Made by a program: the position numbers and the translations under genes. A stretch of 64,000 bases of DNA, from NCBI GenBank assembly GCA_947396885.1, contig OX377204.1, positions 89,910,728 to 89,974,727 of the forward strand, given 5' to 3'. Below are positions 30,101 through 45,100 of the stretch, one piece after another (the stretch's first letter is position 1; the number at the start of each line of letters is the position of its first letter). Source of the DNA: Heligmosomoides polygyrus polygyrus (taxonomy: Eukaryota; Nematoda; Chromadorea; Rhabditida; Heligmosomidae). The notes below the pieces were generated by a model. The model searched no databases. It was not told where the DNA came from and saw only the letters and a list, made by a program, of their open reading frames with translations.

Positions 30101-33100
30101 CGTGACTCTAAGGTAAGCGCTACCTGCTCTGACAGTAAAGAATTGCGCACGCACCCTGGTTTTGGGCTACTTAAGAGTTATCTTCAAAAACATAATTGTG
30201 CTTTTGAGAAATTTTATCCAACGAATGAATTCGACATCGAAAATTTTCGATGTCGAATGAACGAACGAATTCGTTCCTTTATCAATTTTTTGGAATGATC
30301 GAAAACCGAAAAAGCTCCATTTTTTTGTTTATTCGATATTCTAATAGCCGAACAAGTTTGTTCGGTGCATGTCGCGAAGACGGGCAGCATTGGGAGTTGG
30401 GAGCACGCCAGTTAATCGTGACCAAGCAGAATACCGAGCGACCTCAACCCAACCAATTAAGGTACTGTACAAGCCCTTTATGGCACGCCAATTGATGCGA
30501 TCTGATTGGCTGGCGCATTCGCCAACACCCGATGTTGCCCAACTTCGCGACATGTACCATTTGTCTAATCAGGTCCTGTGCTTAAAGATTTGAAGTTTAT
30601 TCGACATCCGAATGAAATTATTCGGTTTTCGAATAAAGTTAAACTATTCGATTTAGAAATAAAAATAGTATAGGGGATTCGAATATGACCCCATTCAAAG
30701 TTCGAATTAGACGAATATTCGAAATCTGGAAATATCGAACACTCAACTGTTCGATTGTTCGAGCGCAACTGGAAGCCACCACTATGTGGGCTACCGGGTT
30801 TACAACGTAAAGCAGCAAACATCTCACAGACTCACCTTTATCTTCTCCCAGTGGTTCGTCGACGGATCAAACGAGAACAAATCGTCGTAGTGCATGTTTT
30901 GGGTTCCTAGGTAGCCGCCGAAAATGTACATCTTTCCACCGTAGGTCCCTGAAACAGATTCTGATCGTCAAAATCGTTGAACAAGTACGTCGTTAACCGC
31001 TTTCAAGGACATTACCCAGTTATTTATTCAACTGGTCATTCTTCAGTAGTGCACTAGCCAATATTATTACAATAAAAAAGTCGTTATTACTGGGAAGCCT
31101 CATCGCTAGCTCGACTAGAGAAAAAGTCGTCTTGATCTTTAGGTTCCTTATCAATTTTTCGCCTTCTCATATATGATCTTTCGTGTGCTTGGATACATTT
31201 TCTCAAAGAATTCGTTTAGTTTAGCAGAAACCTGAGATGCGACGACGACGGCAAGGAAGAATATGTGAGATGAAGGCTCCTACCGCTTGTATACAATTTT
31301 AACGTCAAATTGGACACACCTCTAAGCAAGCTTTGACGCATTTGGAATCACCTTTGGACCATTGAACACCTTTCAAAATAAAACAATCGTTTTCCAGATT
31401 AAAACAAACTCTTGAAAACGTTATAATAATTTTTTGATCAAGGAAAATTTAGTATGACTTTTTATGATTTTTTACTTTATCTGCCCCAATAAAAACACAC
31501 TGTTTGAAATTATATTAAATTTCTAATCGTCAAAGAAAAATCTCGGTTTAAAGCCGCTTTCCAAGTACAGAAAGGGAACACTTTTGGCGCATTAATTGAA
31601 GAGATCGCACCAGGCGGCTCGTTGCATTTTTCATTTGACTGACTGTGCTTACATAAAACAACAAAGTGAGGTGTGCTTTCTTCAAATGTTCTCGCTGTTC
31701 CGTCGACAACTGTGAAACCCCACACAGAATTTTTGCTATCAATCAAATGAAAATAGTGACGTCCTGAACGAGTGCATGGCGCAAACCCTTTCAGCACAAA
31801 AAATGCCGCCTCCCTTCGTTCTAACGCAATTCAGAACCATCGTTTTTCCTTCATAAATGAAAATTTTATAAAATTTCTAACACTGGGCTTGCTTATTATG
31901 ACTGATGATGACTGATGAATTTTAAAAAATTCAGAAAAAGTTCCCTTAGACAAGAAATCATAGCAATTTTCTTGGAAAAAATCTACCTTCTCCTGAAAGA
32001 TGCTTGTTTTGGTTGTTTTTTTTTGCGTATTTAGTCCACACAATGAAATGCGCTTGCAAGCCGATAGACAAATCGGTATCATATGTTTGTCAGACAAGTC
32101 CGGTCACAATTCACCGATCACAGAGGGATGGAAAGCTTGGTTGTACTGGACGGAAAATCCGAACCAAAATCCTGGAATTGAAAAAATGGACTGCGCTACC
32201 ACGCGCCTAAAATCAATTCTAGCCGTAAATCCGTAGATTTTTTTCCCCGCAACCAAAGCCCGTTGAGAATTTTGGCAGCTTTCAAGTCCAAATTCCCTGT
32301 AATCTCAGCTATTGCCTTACAAAAGAAACTTATGACCATGAAGACATTACTTTCAGCGTGGAACACTAAACTCTCCTCCTGTACACTATAAAAGCTTTCA
32401 TATCCTACCACGCTTACTGTCCCGCGAAATATAATGCAAACGAATTTGTGTTTGAACTAACTAACTATAATTTTTAAACTTAAAATGTGAGACGCTTTCT
32501 TAAAATTTAAAACTAATCGGTCTAATAAGAGATAAGCGGATCCTGTAGGAGGGACCTCAGACTTCACTCAACGTCAGACTTTTTTGACAACGGCGGTAAA
32601 ATTAAAGGTGAACTATTTGGCAGAAAACATATTGAGCTAGTCTTCATCCTTCTCTACTGTTTTCTAAAGGGACTAGGCCACCGTATTTGTGTTAATTGCC
32701 GCCTTTCTAGCGATGCCCCCCCCCCCCGACTAGGATAAACCCAAGATCAGCTACTACAGAACAAGACGATCAAAAGCAGCTTACAGGCCGAGTGACTTCG
32801 TCTTCCGGTCGGTCCCACGCCGTTACAGATAGGATCTGACCATTCGCCCGTTCGCAGGTCCAACGCCTTCAGTCGCTCATCGTACATGTCACGGGTTGAG
32901 TGGAACTGAAAAGAGACAAGGAGAATCAAGCAGAAGTCGTAGCTCTAGGCTCGTCAGTGACAAGGAAAAGGTATGAGCGGCGTAAGCGAATCACATCGAA
33001 AGAATCCACATCTTTTAGTTAGCCTAAGAGGTATGTTCCGTTTTTGCCAACTCTTGAATAAAGCTTAAAATGGATGCTGTGGACTGAGTGGGTCATGTGC

Positions 33101-36100
33101 GAAAAATACAGATCTATTGAAAAACGGGAAAAAAACTATATGTATGCTTTGCTCGGGCTAGTAATCGCTCCGAGGGTCTAGGGACAAGCCCCATATGCTT
33201 GGACACACGGTAGTTTTCCTATTCATATACCATTTTCACGTCAAACTGGACATTTTTGAAATCAAACCGAGTACTTTTCAAACTGGAAGCAATATCCTTC
33301 TAAGCAAGTTTGACGCTCTTTAAATTATACTGAACATCTTCCAAATTAGAAAGTGTCTCGCAGATGAGGCTTGAGACTCATAACGAAGTTTTGTTGCGAT
33401 CAAAACTCTAGCGCCAGGCAGGACTCAAACCCACACCTCCTGTTAACCGGGCGGAAATGCTCACCGCCATCAGGATATTTCCAAGACCGTGCTCACCTAT
33501 TGAGACAGGTGAATTAACAGTTTTTATTGGAAGTCGAGCTAAATTTTCTTCAATAAAAGGTTGTTCTCAAAGAGACTATGGGCCAATCTGAAATGCGCTC
33601 ATTTTAAATTGGGAGACGTTAGGCTTGATCACAAATACACCAAGCATGCTTAGAAATGTCCCGCTTGATGTAAAAATGGTATACTCCTCGCTTGACGGAA
33701 TATGGTCAGCTATGCCACCTTTGAACAAAATACAAAGAATTTAACGTTACACTTATCTAGTAAGAGTAAAAACATTCGAGCCGCCTCTCCTCTAATAAGG
33801 AAGCGCTCTGGTTCAAATTCCCGTAATGAGACAAAACAAGGCAAAAAACTGGCAGTCTCGCTCACCTGTCCGGTATAATCGCTTCGTCCACCAAATATGT
33901 ACATTTTGCTGTCAATAGCTACAGCTGTATGGAAATCACGCCAAAGCGGTGGCTGACCCTGGAGGTGAAAAAGAAATGAAAAAGCAGGGGGAAAATCTCC
34001 ATTTTTCTAGGAATAGAGCCCTGCCATTGAAAACAGGACCAGCACTAACCGTAGTATTAAATTCACTCCATCGATTCGTCAAGAAGTCGAACACGTAGGT
34101 TTCCTGACTGAATCGCTGTAAATCCTCTTCAAACCCGCCGAATAGAAACATCCTATCGCCAACGACCACTGCTGAGTGACCATCTCTAGCCGGCGGCACT
34201 CGGCCTTCCACGGGGACAATTCGCCAGCGCAGCAGAACTGAAAGTAAAGGGTTGTTAAAAGGATAAAAGATAAACGATGACGTTGCTCAATCCCTTTTGA
34301 GATGCGCCACGCATCCTACTTCCACGGGACGTCTTGAAGGTGATTTGAATAGGTATTAGGCCATGCAATGACCTGCGGTGGCCAGCAGATGAAAAAGTCA
34401 GCGCTTCTATGCTGTTACAGGATGTTTTGTTGCAATCAAAACTCTTGCGCCAGGCGGGACTCGAATCCGCATCTTCTGCTTTCCGAGCAGCGATGTTCCC
34501 CTTAGACCTATGTTATACTTCGGCGACGCGTCGCCGACGCTGCGACACGTCAGCGACGGCCCGTCACCGACGTCGGCCGACGCTGACGTCACCAGCGACG
34601 TCGCCGACGTCGCCACAGACGCAGCCGACATCGCCACAGACGCCGCCGACGTCGCCACAGACGCGTGGTCGACGTCGGCGACGTCGTCAACAGATTCTGT
34701 GGCGGCGTCGGGGACGTCGTTGACAGGAGAGCATCGGAGCGCATTTTTAGCATCGGAGCGCGCTTTCAATGTCATCATTTGGCCACCAGTCTGCCGATTG
34801 CATACTTTTTGTGCTTTTCTTAATCTTCAAAAGGATTTTTTATTCTTAATTCTTCTTGTTTCACGTCGTTGTCAAGTTCTAAACATCAAAAAAGCAGATA
34901 AAAACAGACGTGTGCATGGCGCAATCTATACGTTCATACGTCAAAAAATTCCTATTTCCTTAAGATTTTATATGAGCATTTAACTTCTTCAGTACCTTTT
35001 TGTGACCAAAGTTATCACCTTTCTAACAGTGCATTCATTTCTTGAGACACCCAGTATTATTAGAATTAGGCAGTATAAAAAAAAACACTCACTTCCGTCT
35101 ATAAGGTAGAGATACGTATATTTTTATGCCTTTTTTCTGTTGAAACTCTGTTATCTGCCTCAATTTCGTTGTTTGTTAAAAACACACCAAAGTAACTTTT
35201 TACATATTTTTCTGCAAGCCTTAAAGAAAACATTTTTCGTTGGAATAGAACTGCTACATATTAAAAACCACAAGAATTCTGTGAAGTCCTCATGTGACTA
35301 ACTTTAAATGGACATGAAGAGTAAAAAAGGCACCATTTGTGCCCGCAAGATGGGCGTTTTTGCACTTTCGATTTCGTAATTCGAGGTCCGCCGAGGATGT
35401 TGACAGTGCCGGGAACGAAGAACCCACCCACAAACAAAATACTCCCTCTGAGCGCATTTTTTCCCAGCCTTGAATGAGGCCGGCGACGGCCCGTCGCCGT
35501 GCACAGCGCGGCGACCGACCCACGGACGACGTCGCCACCGACGTCGGCGGCGGAAGTATAACACCCCCCTGCGGAGCTCTCGGCGACATCGTCGGCGACG
35601 CTGTGTTGGGCGGGCTGCCACGCAGTGCGTAGCTGCCCGCAAAGCACAGCGTCGCCGACGTCGGCCGACGCGTCGCCGAAGTATAACATTGGCCTTAAGC
35701 CCTAGTTACACTTGCGCCGCTACGCGGCGCGGCACGACGATCGCCATAGGTATCGATTTTTCGCGCCGCCGGGTCGATATCTATTCTGACAATGGTGCCG
35801 CGCCGCGCAGCGGCGCAAGTATAAACTAGGGCTTACACCACCGGCTCTGTTTGACCGCACGTAGCATCCGCGATATCCTCTAGGTCTGTCAGCACCCGTG
35901 ATACGGAGAGTCAGCGCTCCATCCTCCCCTGACAAGTCTGATACCTATTCACCGACCCCCGACGGATGGGAGCCTTGCTTGACCTGGACTGGGAATCCGA
36001 ACCAGGAATCTGATATCGGGTACATGCGACATCGGGCCCCTCCTCCGACTGCGCTACATGCGCCTAAGAGGCACAAAAGCACCTCAGATTCGTATACGAA

Positions 36101-39100
36101 GGAACGAGCGCAAGAGTGGTATTATTCTCCAGTCATCGCTTCTGGGAGACTATATTGCACTGCACTACATTCTACTTATACATGATAGCAAAGAGGCATC
36201 TTGAGCGCAAATTTTAGGTCTAAGCAATTAGATGAAGTACCCAACAACTAGACAAGCGAGCGTTTCAACCGTTCAGTAACGTCGTCACTTCAGAGACGAA
36301 AAATCAAGCCGTAACTTCTCCCGTGTAAACGCGGCTCTCAGGAAGAGCAGCACGTATACAAAAGGCGCGAATCAGCGCAGCAACAGGAAGATGTTACTGT
36401 TCTGTGTATGAATCGCGGCATTTCCTGACCCCAGACAAACCAAGTCATCCGCCTTGGTTGGCCTAGACTGAAATCCGAACCAGAAACTTGGTGCAGGGTG
36501 CACGCGACAGCCGGCACCAAGTTTTCCGACTGCACCACACGTGTCCGTAAAAAATACACATTTGAATTGTGAGGATGAAGAACTCCAGGTAATGGTGGCG
36601 TATTAGAGGTGGCGGTCTATCTAAGGTTTTCTAACAACCTTAGGCAGAACGTGTGGCGCAAGCAACTAATCGACGTTTATCTTCGCCGACTCTTCGTCAT
36701 CCTTGAACCGTTCTATTAAGTCTATCATGTAGTGTGTAGCGTAATCGGAACAGGCACCAAATCTCGAAGTCATTCCGAGTCAAAGTTTAATCTTCGAATC
36801 CCGTCCATACCAAACAAGTCTTCCATCCTCCAAGGTAAATGAACTGATGCCAGATTCCTCTCAGAATAATAAGACTCAAATGACTCACTTACTGCCGACC
36901 AGCCTTTGTGCAGATGTAATGCACATTCAGGTTAGCTATACAACACCTCACAGGAGTAGAGAATGTGAAGCGCATCTCACAAAGGGTTGATTATCCACAG
37001 TTTCTATCCTTATCAAAGTGCTAATAGAGATATTACAGTGAGTTCAGGACACTAATTAGAGGTGGAATTCTAGTGAGCAGTCGATCATAAAAATCCATAG
37101 GTTCTTTCAAGCCTTCGCTCAGCACGCTCCCTCTTGTTACGTCGTCCCTTCGCGTCTCCTGCCTAGCCTGCCCTGAGTGTGGGACAGCTGCTTGACTGTG
37201 GCGATAGGCAGAGTTGTTCGAATATCTCCCAGATTTCGTTTCATTCCGCCATATTTTTTCGTCATTTCCATTCCATTGGGAAGAATATTGTTTTGGGCAC
37301 CCACTCGAGCAGTTATTTATTTATATTTAATCAAGGCATAGACAGACAAAGACAACTGTCTAGCACGTAAAGTGTTCAAAAAACTTCGAACAAAACATCA
37401 CAGATTGAGCATTCGAACACAAGCCAAGTAAAGAACAAACCACAGGGATCATTTCTTGACTTTTTGGTATTCAATCTTTGACAAACATTCTACAGGCTTG
37501 AGCAGAGAGCCTCTCTAAATCTTCACACTTGCCCAGTAGTAGGTTGAATTCCTTGAAAATGCGATAGGTTAAGAAATCTAATCTGAATCGCGATTTAGCA
37601 ACTGAGACTCGAAGTTTCAACTCCCCTCTCACGGATCTTGTCAACATCCCGTCAAGGAGTTTAGTTCTGTCAATGGAAACCTTATTTGCATTAATTTTGT
37701 ATAACATGACAAAACCAGCGATTTTTCTTCTGTTCTTCAGCGAAGAAAAAATAATGAAGCATGTTGAGTACCGTTTGGAGCAGAACTATAATCTACTAGA
37801 AGCACCTCATTATAAGCTTCCTAGTCAAACTATTTTGAATGCTTTCTAGAAGGTCTATATCTTTCTTTTTCGTTGGATTGAAAATGTCCCACTTTCCACT
37901 ATAGGTCTTACGTAGATTATCAGTATTATCAGTATTACAGAACATAAGGTTTCCATAGTTGTACTCTATGTTGCATGTGTTTTTATTTCTACCATGCGTT
38001 TTATGAGAATAACAGGAGGACCCACTTCCCCACTAGACTTGCACTTCTGAATTCGACCGCTACGTGCAAAGTGGCCGGGATGATGGCCTATGTTATACTT
38101 CGGCGACGCTGCTGTTGGCGACAGTGTTATGTGGGCTGCTACGCAATGCATAGCACCCGCTCAACACTGCCGCCGACGTCGCCGTCGCCGAAGTATAACA
38201 TAGGCCTAACCTGCGCGTAGAGGTAGAATGTATGGCGCACCTGTCTCAAATAAGCTTCATCCAAACTATAAGTTTGTACAACATGAAATAACTGCCACGA
38301 ATGAGAGCCTCACCTGGATCAAATTCGTGAAGCGTAGAGCTGGCACCGTAGTCGTCATTTCGCCCGCCCCACAAATAGGCACGCCCTCGATATGCGCACA
38401 CGGTATGCCCGTAGCGTTGATAAGGTAACGACCTGAGCGGCTCCATCTCATCGTCCTCCATCTGAACGAATGTTTTCGAATTTCATCTGTTTATTCCATG
38501 CAAACATGGGTTCGCCACAATGGAGAAAGTCAACAACAATGAAGAAAAAACCACCATTATTATGCAAAGAAAGCAATAAAAATAACAAGAAACGAACATA
38601 AATTAAGACAAAAACTGCTCTGTAAATAATGCTGATCCTAAAACACCTGGTGATTTCCGAAAGCTGGGAAATATATTATTTGTTCTTTCATATAATTCTA
38701 TTCTTATTTCTTAAATCTTTTAAAATTTTCAAAATTTTTACTTCCATTTTTTTCATGAAACGAGATGTGTTCGAGTGTCGTAAACCACAGGAGCATAGCA
38801 AACGCTGAAAGCTCTTGCAGCACAAGTGCCGTTTGAGTGACATCTGTCATAAACACTGCACGTCATGTCGTCACACTTTTCAGACTGACATTCAATGTTG
38901 TCATCCGCACGTAGGCGTTCTTCTTCCCCCTAGTTCGACAAAAAGTCTACGTATGCTCTTGTCCAATAGACGTTTAATTTTTCGGAAAGAATTCTGCGAA
39001 GTTTCTTGAAGCTTTAGAGCCTCGTACTTATCGTTTTCTACAGCAAGCATCCCCTATCAAGTATTCGCAAATCAATTAGCGAAGATCGAGCTTTTCGCAG

Positions 39101-42100
39101 TTTTAACGACCAGACGCTGAATAACACGACCACTAAGCGGATGTTTAGAGACCCATCGCGGTGGACGCAACGTAATGCTTTGGATTACCCAGTTCACAAA
39201 GGAGACGAATCAGGAATGACCTTGTAATGAGTTTCAAAATCTTGACAGGAGCGACAAAGCTAAATTCAAATAATAATGTTTACATTAAGAAGCCCAAGGT
39301 CAAACTTACGCCTCCAATTACAAGAACTCAGGTCAGGGTCAAAAGATTTCCTAATCGAGTGGCTCTTCACTTTACCAAATGGCTTAGTCGGAGCATTCCA
39401 ACAGTGCCTTCATCGGCTTTCGAGAATCTGGCTACTGGTGGAGTATTCCCTAAAGTTTCCTGAGAGGGTTGTTTTGTCCATTTAGTAGAATGTATTGTGT
39501 AACGGCAATTGTTTCTTTTTCAAACGTTTTATCGCATTGTACTTATAATAACGTATGTCGTTGCCCAGGGCCATATCGATTTTTCTTTTGTAGTTTTTTA
39601 TTTCGTCTTGTTGTTGTTTCTTTTGTGCAAGAAACGTCTCGCACCTAAAATAAACAAATAAACAATAGACAATGCTAAGCTCCTACGTGATTGTGCTATA
39701 TGATGGATGAATCGACATGAGAGACTAAGGACCCGTTCACAGTCCGCGACGGAAGCGATAAGAGCGACTGTTTGCCCATGATTTTTAGGCGATCACCCGA
39801 TATTAATATATTCGTATGCTTTCCACAAATGTTCGTCGCTTCCGTAGCTCCCATGCCGGACTATGAACAGACATAAATGGCCTCACGTCGCGAAGCAGCT
39901 CTAAACGCCGCCTAAGGACTACACCACAAATATATTGTTAACCAATTATGATGTAAACTTGATAATTTATCGACATTTTAAGATTAATAACCGCTCTGAC
40001 AAGGTTTTGGTTCAATAACGGAGATATAGAAAAATTGAATAGGTGAATTGAAGGCTGACAACATAAAACGGAGCAAGAGCATGGAACCCACCCTCTCATC
40101 ATCATCCTCAACATCGGAAGAGTGTGCTTTGACGGAAATCCATCGATATGTATCTGAAACAATCAAGGCTGAGATAAAACCCTGCAATGTTTTGAACAAC
40201 AAATAAGGAAAAAGGGTAGAGACTTTTCAATCGAGTCTCGAACTACTAGAAAAATTCTCCACCACATCTCAAATTCATTGATAGCCCAGAGCTCGCGGTT
40301 ATAACTGTGGGTAAAGAACGCGTAGCGCAATGGAGGAGGTATCAAACTCTGCATGCATTCAAAATCAAGGCTTTAGCATCGAGATCCGTCCAGAGCAAGC
40401 AGATCTTCCTTCCCTGCAGTGTTAGAGAAGACTTTTTCGGGCGAACAAATGCTGAATTGTTCATCGAATAGCCACCTCAAGCAACTGTCTAGCCGAAATA
40501 AAATGCTATAGATAAAGATCGGCGTCAATCTATATCTGGGACGCGCAACGCCCCCTTAGAAAACAACTGCACTAACGTAAACAAACTAAATAAGACAGAA
40601 AGCATAAGAATATATAGCACTTGTGAGCTAGGTCGGGACGTTTGCAAATGATTAGGACGTAAAATACATTGCCTTCCCTGTGTCCAAAACGTTGATTGAT
40701 GGTGTCTTGGCCCATTTTTATTATATTTTACAGATGTTGTCTGGTTTAGCTGCTTGAAGAAGATCCGCTCTAGGTGCAAATATAGTGAATGGGGTCCTCT
40801 TCACTAGATCTTCGCGAAAATGGTAACTTTTTAGGCTCCCCCTCCCAACTAGGAACTTGAAAACTAAGTCTACCTGGGCAACCAGGTTGGCGTTGTTTAC
40901 TTCTACATGTTGTTGTGCGATTATTGTGTTTCTTTATCGCCAAAGCGGCCACCACCAACTAGGTTTGCACCCAAAAGGCAGTTTCCCTCCACTGTTTCAT
41001 AAAAAATATCGAGAGCGACATTTGCCCAGGGACTAAAACCGAATCCCCAAGTGTTGCAAGAACTCTATCAAAATGAAGCAGTAAAATGGCAGCAAAGAGA
41101 AGAATACATATGAAACAAAAACTCACTGGTGTCTAGCATGTGAATATCAATAGGCTGCTCTGGATCGACTGTCTCGCCGCTACAGTAGCCACCAAATGAA
41201 AAGACCTGCAAATGAATAGATCGAAAATCATATTCAAAGAATGTTCCGAGACGTATTTCTGAAATGCGAAAATGGATACCACATCGAGAACCTCCACCTT
41301 TCAAATAGTAGAAAACGAACATTAAATCCGCTGAAAAAAACACTGCTTCACAGGGGCGAGGGCGCCGAACCCGGTAGTTTCAAGGACTTCGCAAGGATGT
41401 AGCATCCTTCCCCACCATTTAAGGGATGGAGGTTCTCGTGATGATCTTCATTTTCGCAGATGAGACTATGCGTGAGAATCTTCCCTACTAAGCATGGATT
41501 ATCCGAGTAATGAATGAGGTCCAACGCCCACTTAATAGCATAGGATCATGCTTTATTTCCGCTTAGCATCATTATCGGATAAATTTCAGAAGAACGTTCG
41601 AAGGTGGAAGGTCAAGGTCAAGTCCGGAACCAACTCACAAACACCCACAATGAAAATAATGACTGCCACCTAATTCAAACGCTCCCAATTCGAGCAGTAT
41701 CTACAGTTTCCGCCTTAATGAAATCGAGAAAACGGCCGATAGAATTCTGCTCTAGGAAGCGGACAGTTTTTCCTCGAAAGGAATCAACACCTACAAGCAA
41801 AGCGCCCCCGTCTAGACGTTGTCCTTGAAAGTTTCTAGATCGGGACAATTACTGCAGCAAGAATATCCGGTCTTGCTCAAGGAAACCGTGATTTGTCGAT
41901 AAAAAGACTACATGTTCGGCGAATTCAGCGGTATGGAATCGTTTCAGACAACACCTCCAGATTTTAGGAGCAAAACAGGTCGGAAGAGTGACAATGTCGA
42001 AACTCTTCATCAGAATTGTTCATGAACTCCGCTCAGCAAATTATTAGCAAAGGAAAAATTCTGAAGAAAAATGTTAAAGTTGGGGTCTATATCACCGCCA

Positions 42101-45100
42101 GAAGGTGGTCATACTTTCGCACAAATGATAAGATTAGGATCCATCCTAGTCAGAGGGGGCAGTACTATAAAAAGCGAGGCTGCTACAAACTATAGTTGTG
42201 GTCGAATTATTCGAATAGGTATTTGAATGATTTTCATTCGAATTTAGGTATTCGAATTCGAATGTTCAAAAATCACGTTTTTCGAATGTATTCCAATTCC
42301 TGGGCGCGTGTAGCGCAGTCGGAGGAGGAGCCGACTGTCGCGTGCACCCGATACCAAGTTCCTGGTTCAATTTTCTCGCCCAGGCCAACCAAGCCTTCCG
42401 TCCCTCCGGGGTCGGTGAATTGGTACCAGACTTGTCTGGGAAGGTTAAAGCGCTGAATATTCATCGGCTGGCCACCGCAAGTCATTGTATGGCGAAATAC
42501 ACATTCACAACGCCCCGACCTCCCGTAGAAGTAGAATGCGTAGTGCATCCCAGAAGAGATTGATTAACGCCGTCCTTTATCCTTTATTCGAATTCGAATA
42601 TTCAAAAAATCACGTTTTTCGAATATAATCGAAATTCGAATGCTCGAAGATTGCGGGTATTCGAAACCATTCGAATATTCGAAAATTTTGCGAGTGCACA
42701 ACTATACTACAAACCATACGACTTCATGCCGCTTAGAAATTGCAGAGAAGGGTCCTATCGTACACCGATAGTCCGGTGTATAGCCTTTATAAAGGTTTTT
42801 TTTTCAAAATTTCCCACCACTGTCATGGTGAAGGCATGTTGAAGGCCCTCCTAACAAGAAAAGATTCCCAACTCAAGGTGAACTTTTGCGATGCTATTTT
42901 GACAGAACGTAGGCCATGTGAGTGGAGTCCAGAATTTCAGTTAATTTTTGCTGAACACATTTTAAATACCGGAAAAGGAGGTGTAAAACCATGTACGCAA
43001 CACTCATCTGCCCCTATGACACCCCAATAGATGTGCCTCGTTGGCGCAGGTGGTGGGGTGCCACTTCATAAGAGCACACAGTGGGCTTTTGAGTTCGAGT
43101 TCACGTGCTGCCGATATTTTTGCACACGTTAGTTTGTTGTTATTACGCTTTATCATGATCATAGAAGTCAATTTTGGACCGCCAAAAACTAAGGCTGTCT
43201 GTTTGCGCCTTCACATGTGCTAGTTTTTCAACGATGCGTATCTGCACCACCACCATACCATACCTTATCACCAATGATAGCGTAACTGGACACAAATACG
43301 CATACGTTAGGGTTGAATATTATGAAGGCGCAAATAGACAGGTTTGTTGTAATCACTGATGGAATAAAATTGACTCCTGTGATCATGAGAAAGCGTAATA
43401 ACAACAAATTAACATGTGCAAAAATATTGGCAGTACGCGAACACGAACTCAAAAGCCCCCGGTGTGCTCCTCCGAGGTGGCAATACTACCGGCTGCGCCA
43501 ACGAGGCACAACTTTTGGGGTGTCATAGGGGTTGATGAGTGCTGCGCACACGTTTTTACATGTAATTCTGGACTCCGCTCACACGGCCCTTCATCCTGTC
43601 AAAATAGCATCGCAAAAGCTCACCATGAGTTGGGAACCTTTCCTTGTAAGGTAGATCCGTAGGCTATTTCGGGTCGAAGACGGCGCCCTATCCCACCATT
43701 TCTTTCATTTCAGAAGACAACCTGTCTGTAGACATAATTCAATTGTGGATGTTGCATTCAATCAAACAGCGCCGGTGGTGTAATGGCTAGAGCACTCTCG
43801 CCCGGTCAGTAAGAGGTGCGGGTTCGAGTCTCGCCTGGCGCTAGAGTTTTAATCGCAACACTACGTTATAACAATCTGTCTGTGGCATAGCCTTGCTTGA
43901 GGAGTAAAACTGATAGCTTTATCTCCCTCCCCATTCCATTGGTATCAGAAAGAAATTGCGCATTTAAAACATCCCTACGTAAAACTAGAATGCGTGGCGA
44001 CCCACTGGAATTGATAACGGCGACATTAATCTATTTTCCATAAAAACATCACTTCGCCTAATTCATAACGTCAAATTAGCACTTCGAGGTGTCAGTTTTC
44101 AACCTCTATTTGAATTTATTGACACAAAAGACCCTCCCCTACTACTAGCCCAAGCCCCATCGAAACGTCGTGCTCCGGTTCTGTGCAGGTGTCGATGCTA
44201 TCGCCGTTCGTCCAAGTTCTTAATTTGAGTTTCCAACAAAAGTAAGTTAACTCAAATTGGAAAAATCGAACGATGGCGATCTTCTGACCGGTAATCTAGA
44301 CCGCGTACTTTTGCCCTCAGAAGCCAACTAGCGCTGAGTTTCTCTGAACTAGTTGTCATCTACTGTAGTATGATTCAGAATAAGATCAATGCAACCTCTG
44401 GTAAACCAGCTACAGTGGAAACCCTTTCAAAAATGATCTCTAGTCTCGTGCACTTGTGTTCCGTGCACATTACGATAAGATCAGTCTATTACAGCATGAT
44501 CGGCGGCGCGTTTTCGGCGCCGGTCTTGAGACGCACGATGTCGTCTCTTAGCTGAACTCGCATTGACCTTGCCAGTACTGACAACTACACTCTCTCGTCA
44601 ACGAGCCAGAATTCGTACGGGGCAATTTCAGGAGAAAATATGGAAGAGGAAGGATAGCATGGGTACCGAGCCAAAATGGTAAGAGTTCGGCGTTAATCCA
44701 TCCAGAAGTAGGACGCACCGTGCGTTTTACACCACTGACGCAATTCAGATGCCAATTTGCTCTAAATAATAACATGTAATGAATAACATAGGGTGCGGGT
44801 AGCGCAGTCGGAGGAGATGCCGCCTGTCGCTCGCACTCGATACCAGGTTCATGGTTCGGGTTTTCCACCCTGGCTCAGCAAGTTCCTTCCATCCCTCTGG
44901 AGTCGGTGATTGACACCAGACTTGTCCGAGAAGGATGAAGCGCTGACTTCTTCATGTCCACCATAAGCCACTGTAGGGCCAAATACGCATTCATACCATC
45001 ACGACATCACGTAGAAGAGGAATGCGTGGCGCATCTCAAAAGGTATTGAGTAAGGCCTTCTTTATCCTGCTCCTAATGAATAACCAAATGTATGGAAGCG

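Larger units (their letters stand above)
34428..35868 (-). repeat. SINE-T copy split by two TTA-targeting elements
   Basis: The 3' part lies at 34,428-34,501 (TGTTGCAATCAAAACTC, GCCAGGCGGGACTCGAATCC). The 5' part is at 35,836-35,868 (CACCACCGGCTCTGTTTGAC). The two inserts at 34,505-35,694 and 35,698-35,832 share three TTA sites, so removal of both restores a continuous tRNA-like element. Confidence 0.78.

Noticed and set aside
34409..34983. Frames rich in Ser/Ala/Thr/Asp repeats near 34.5 kb on both strands
   Set aside because: They are translations of the CGACGTCGCC-rich end of the 1.19-kb element.
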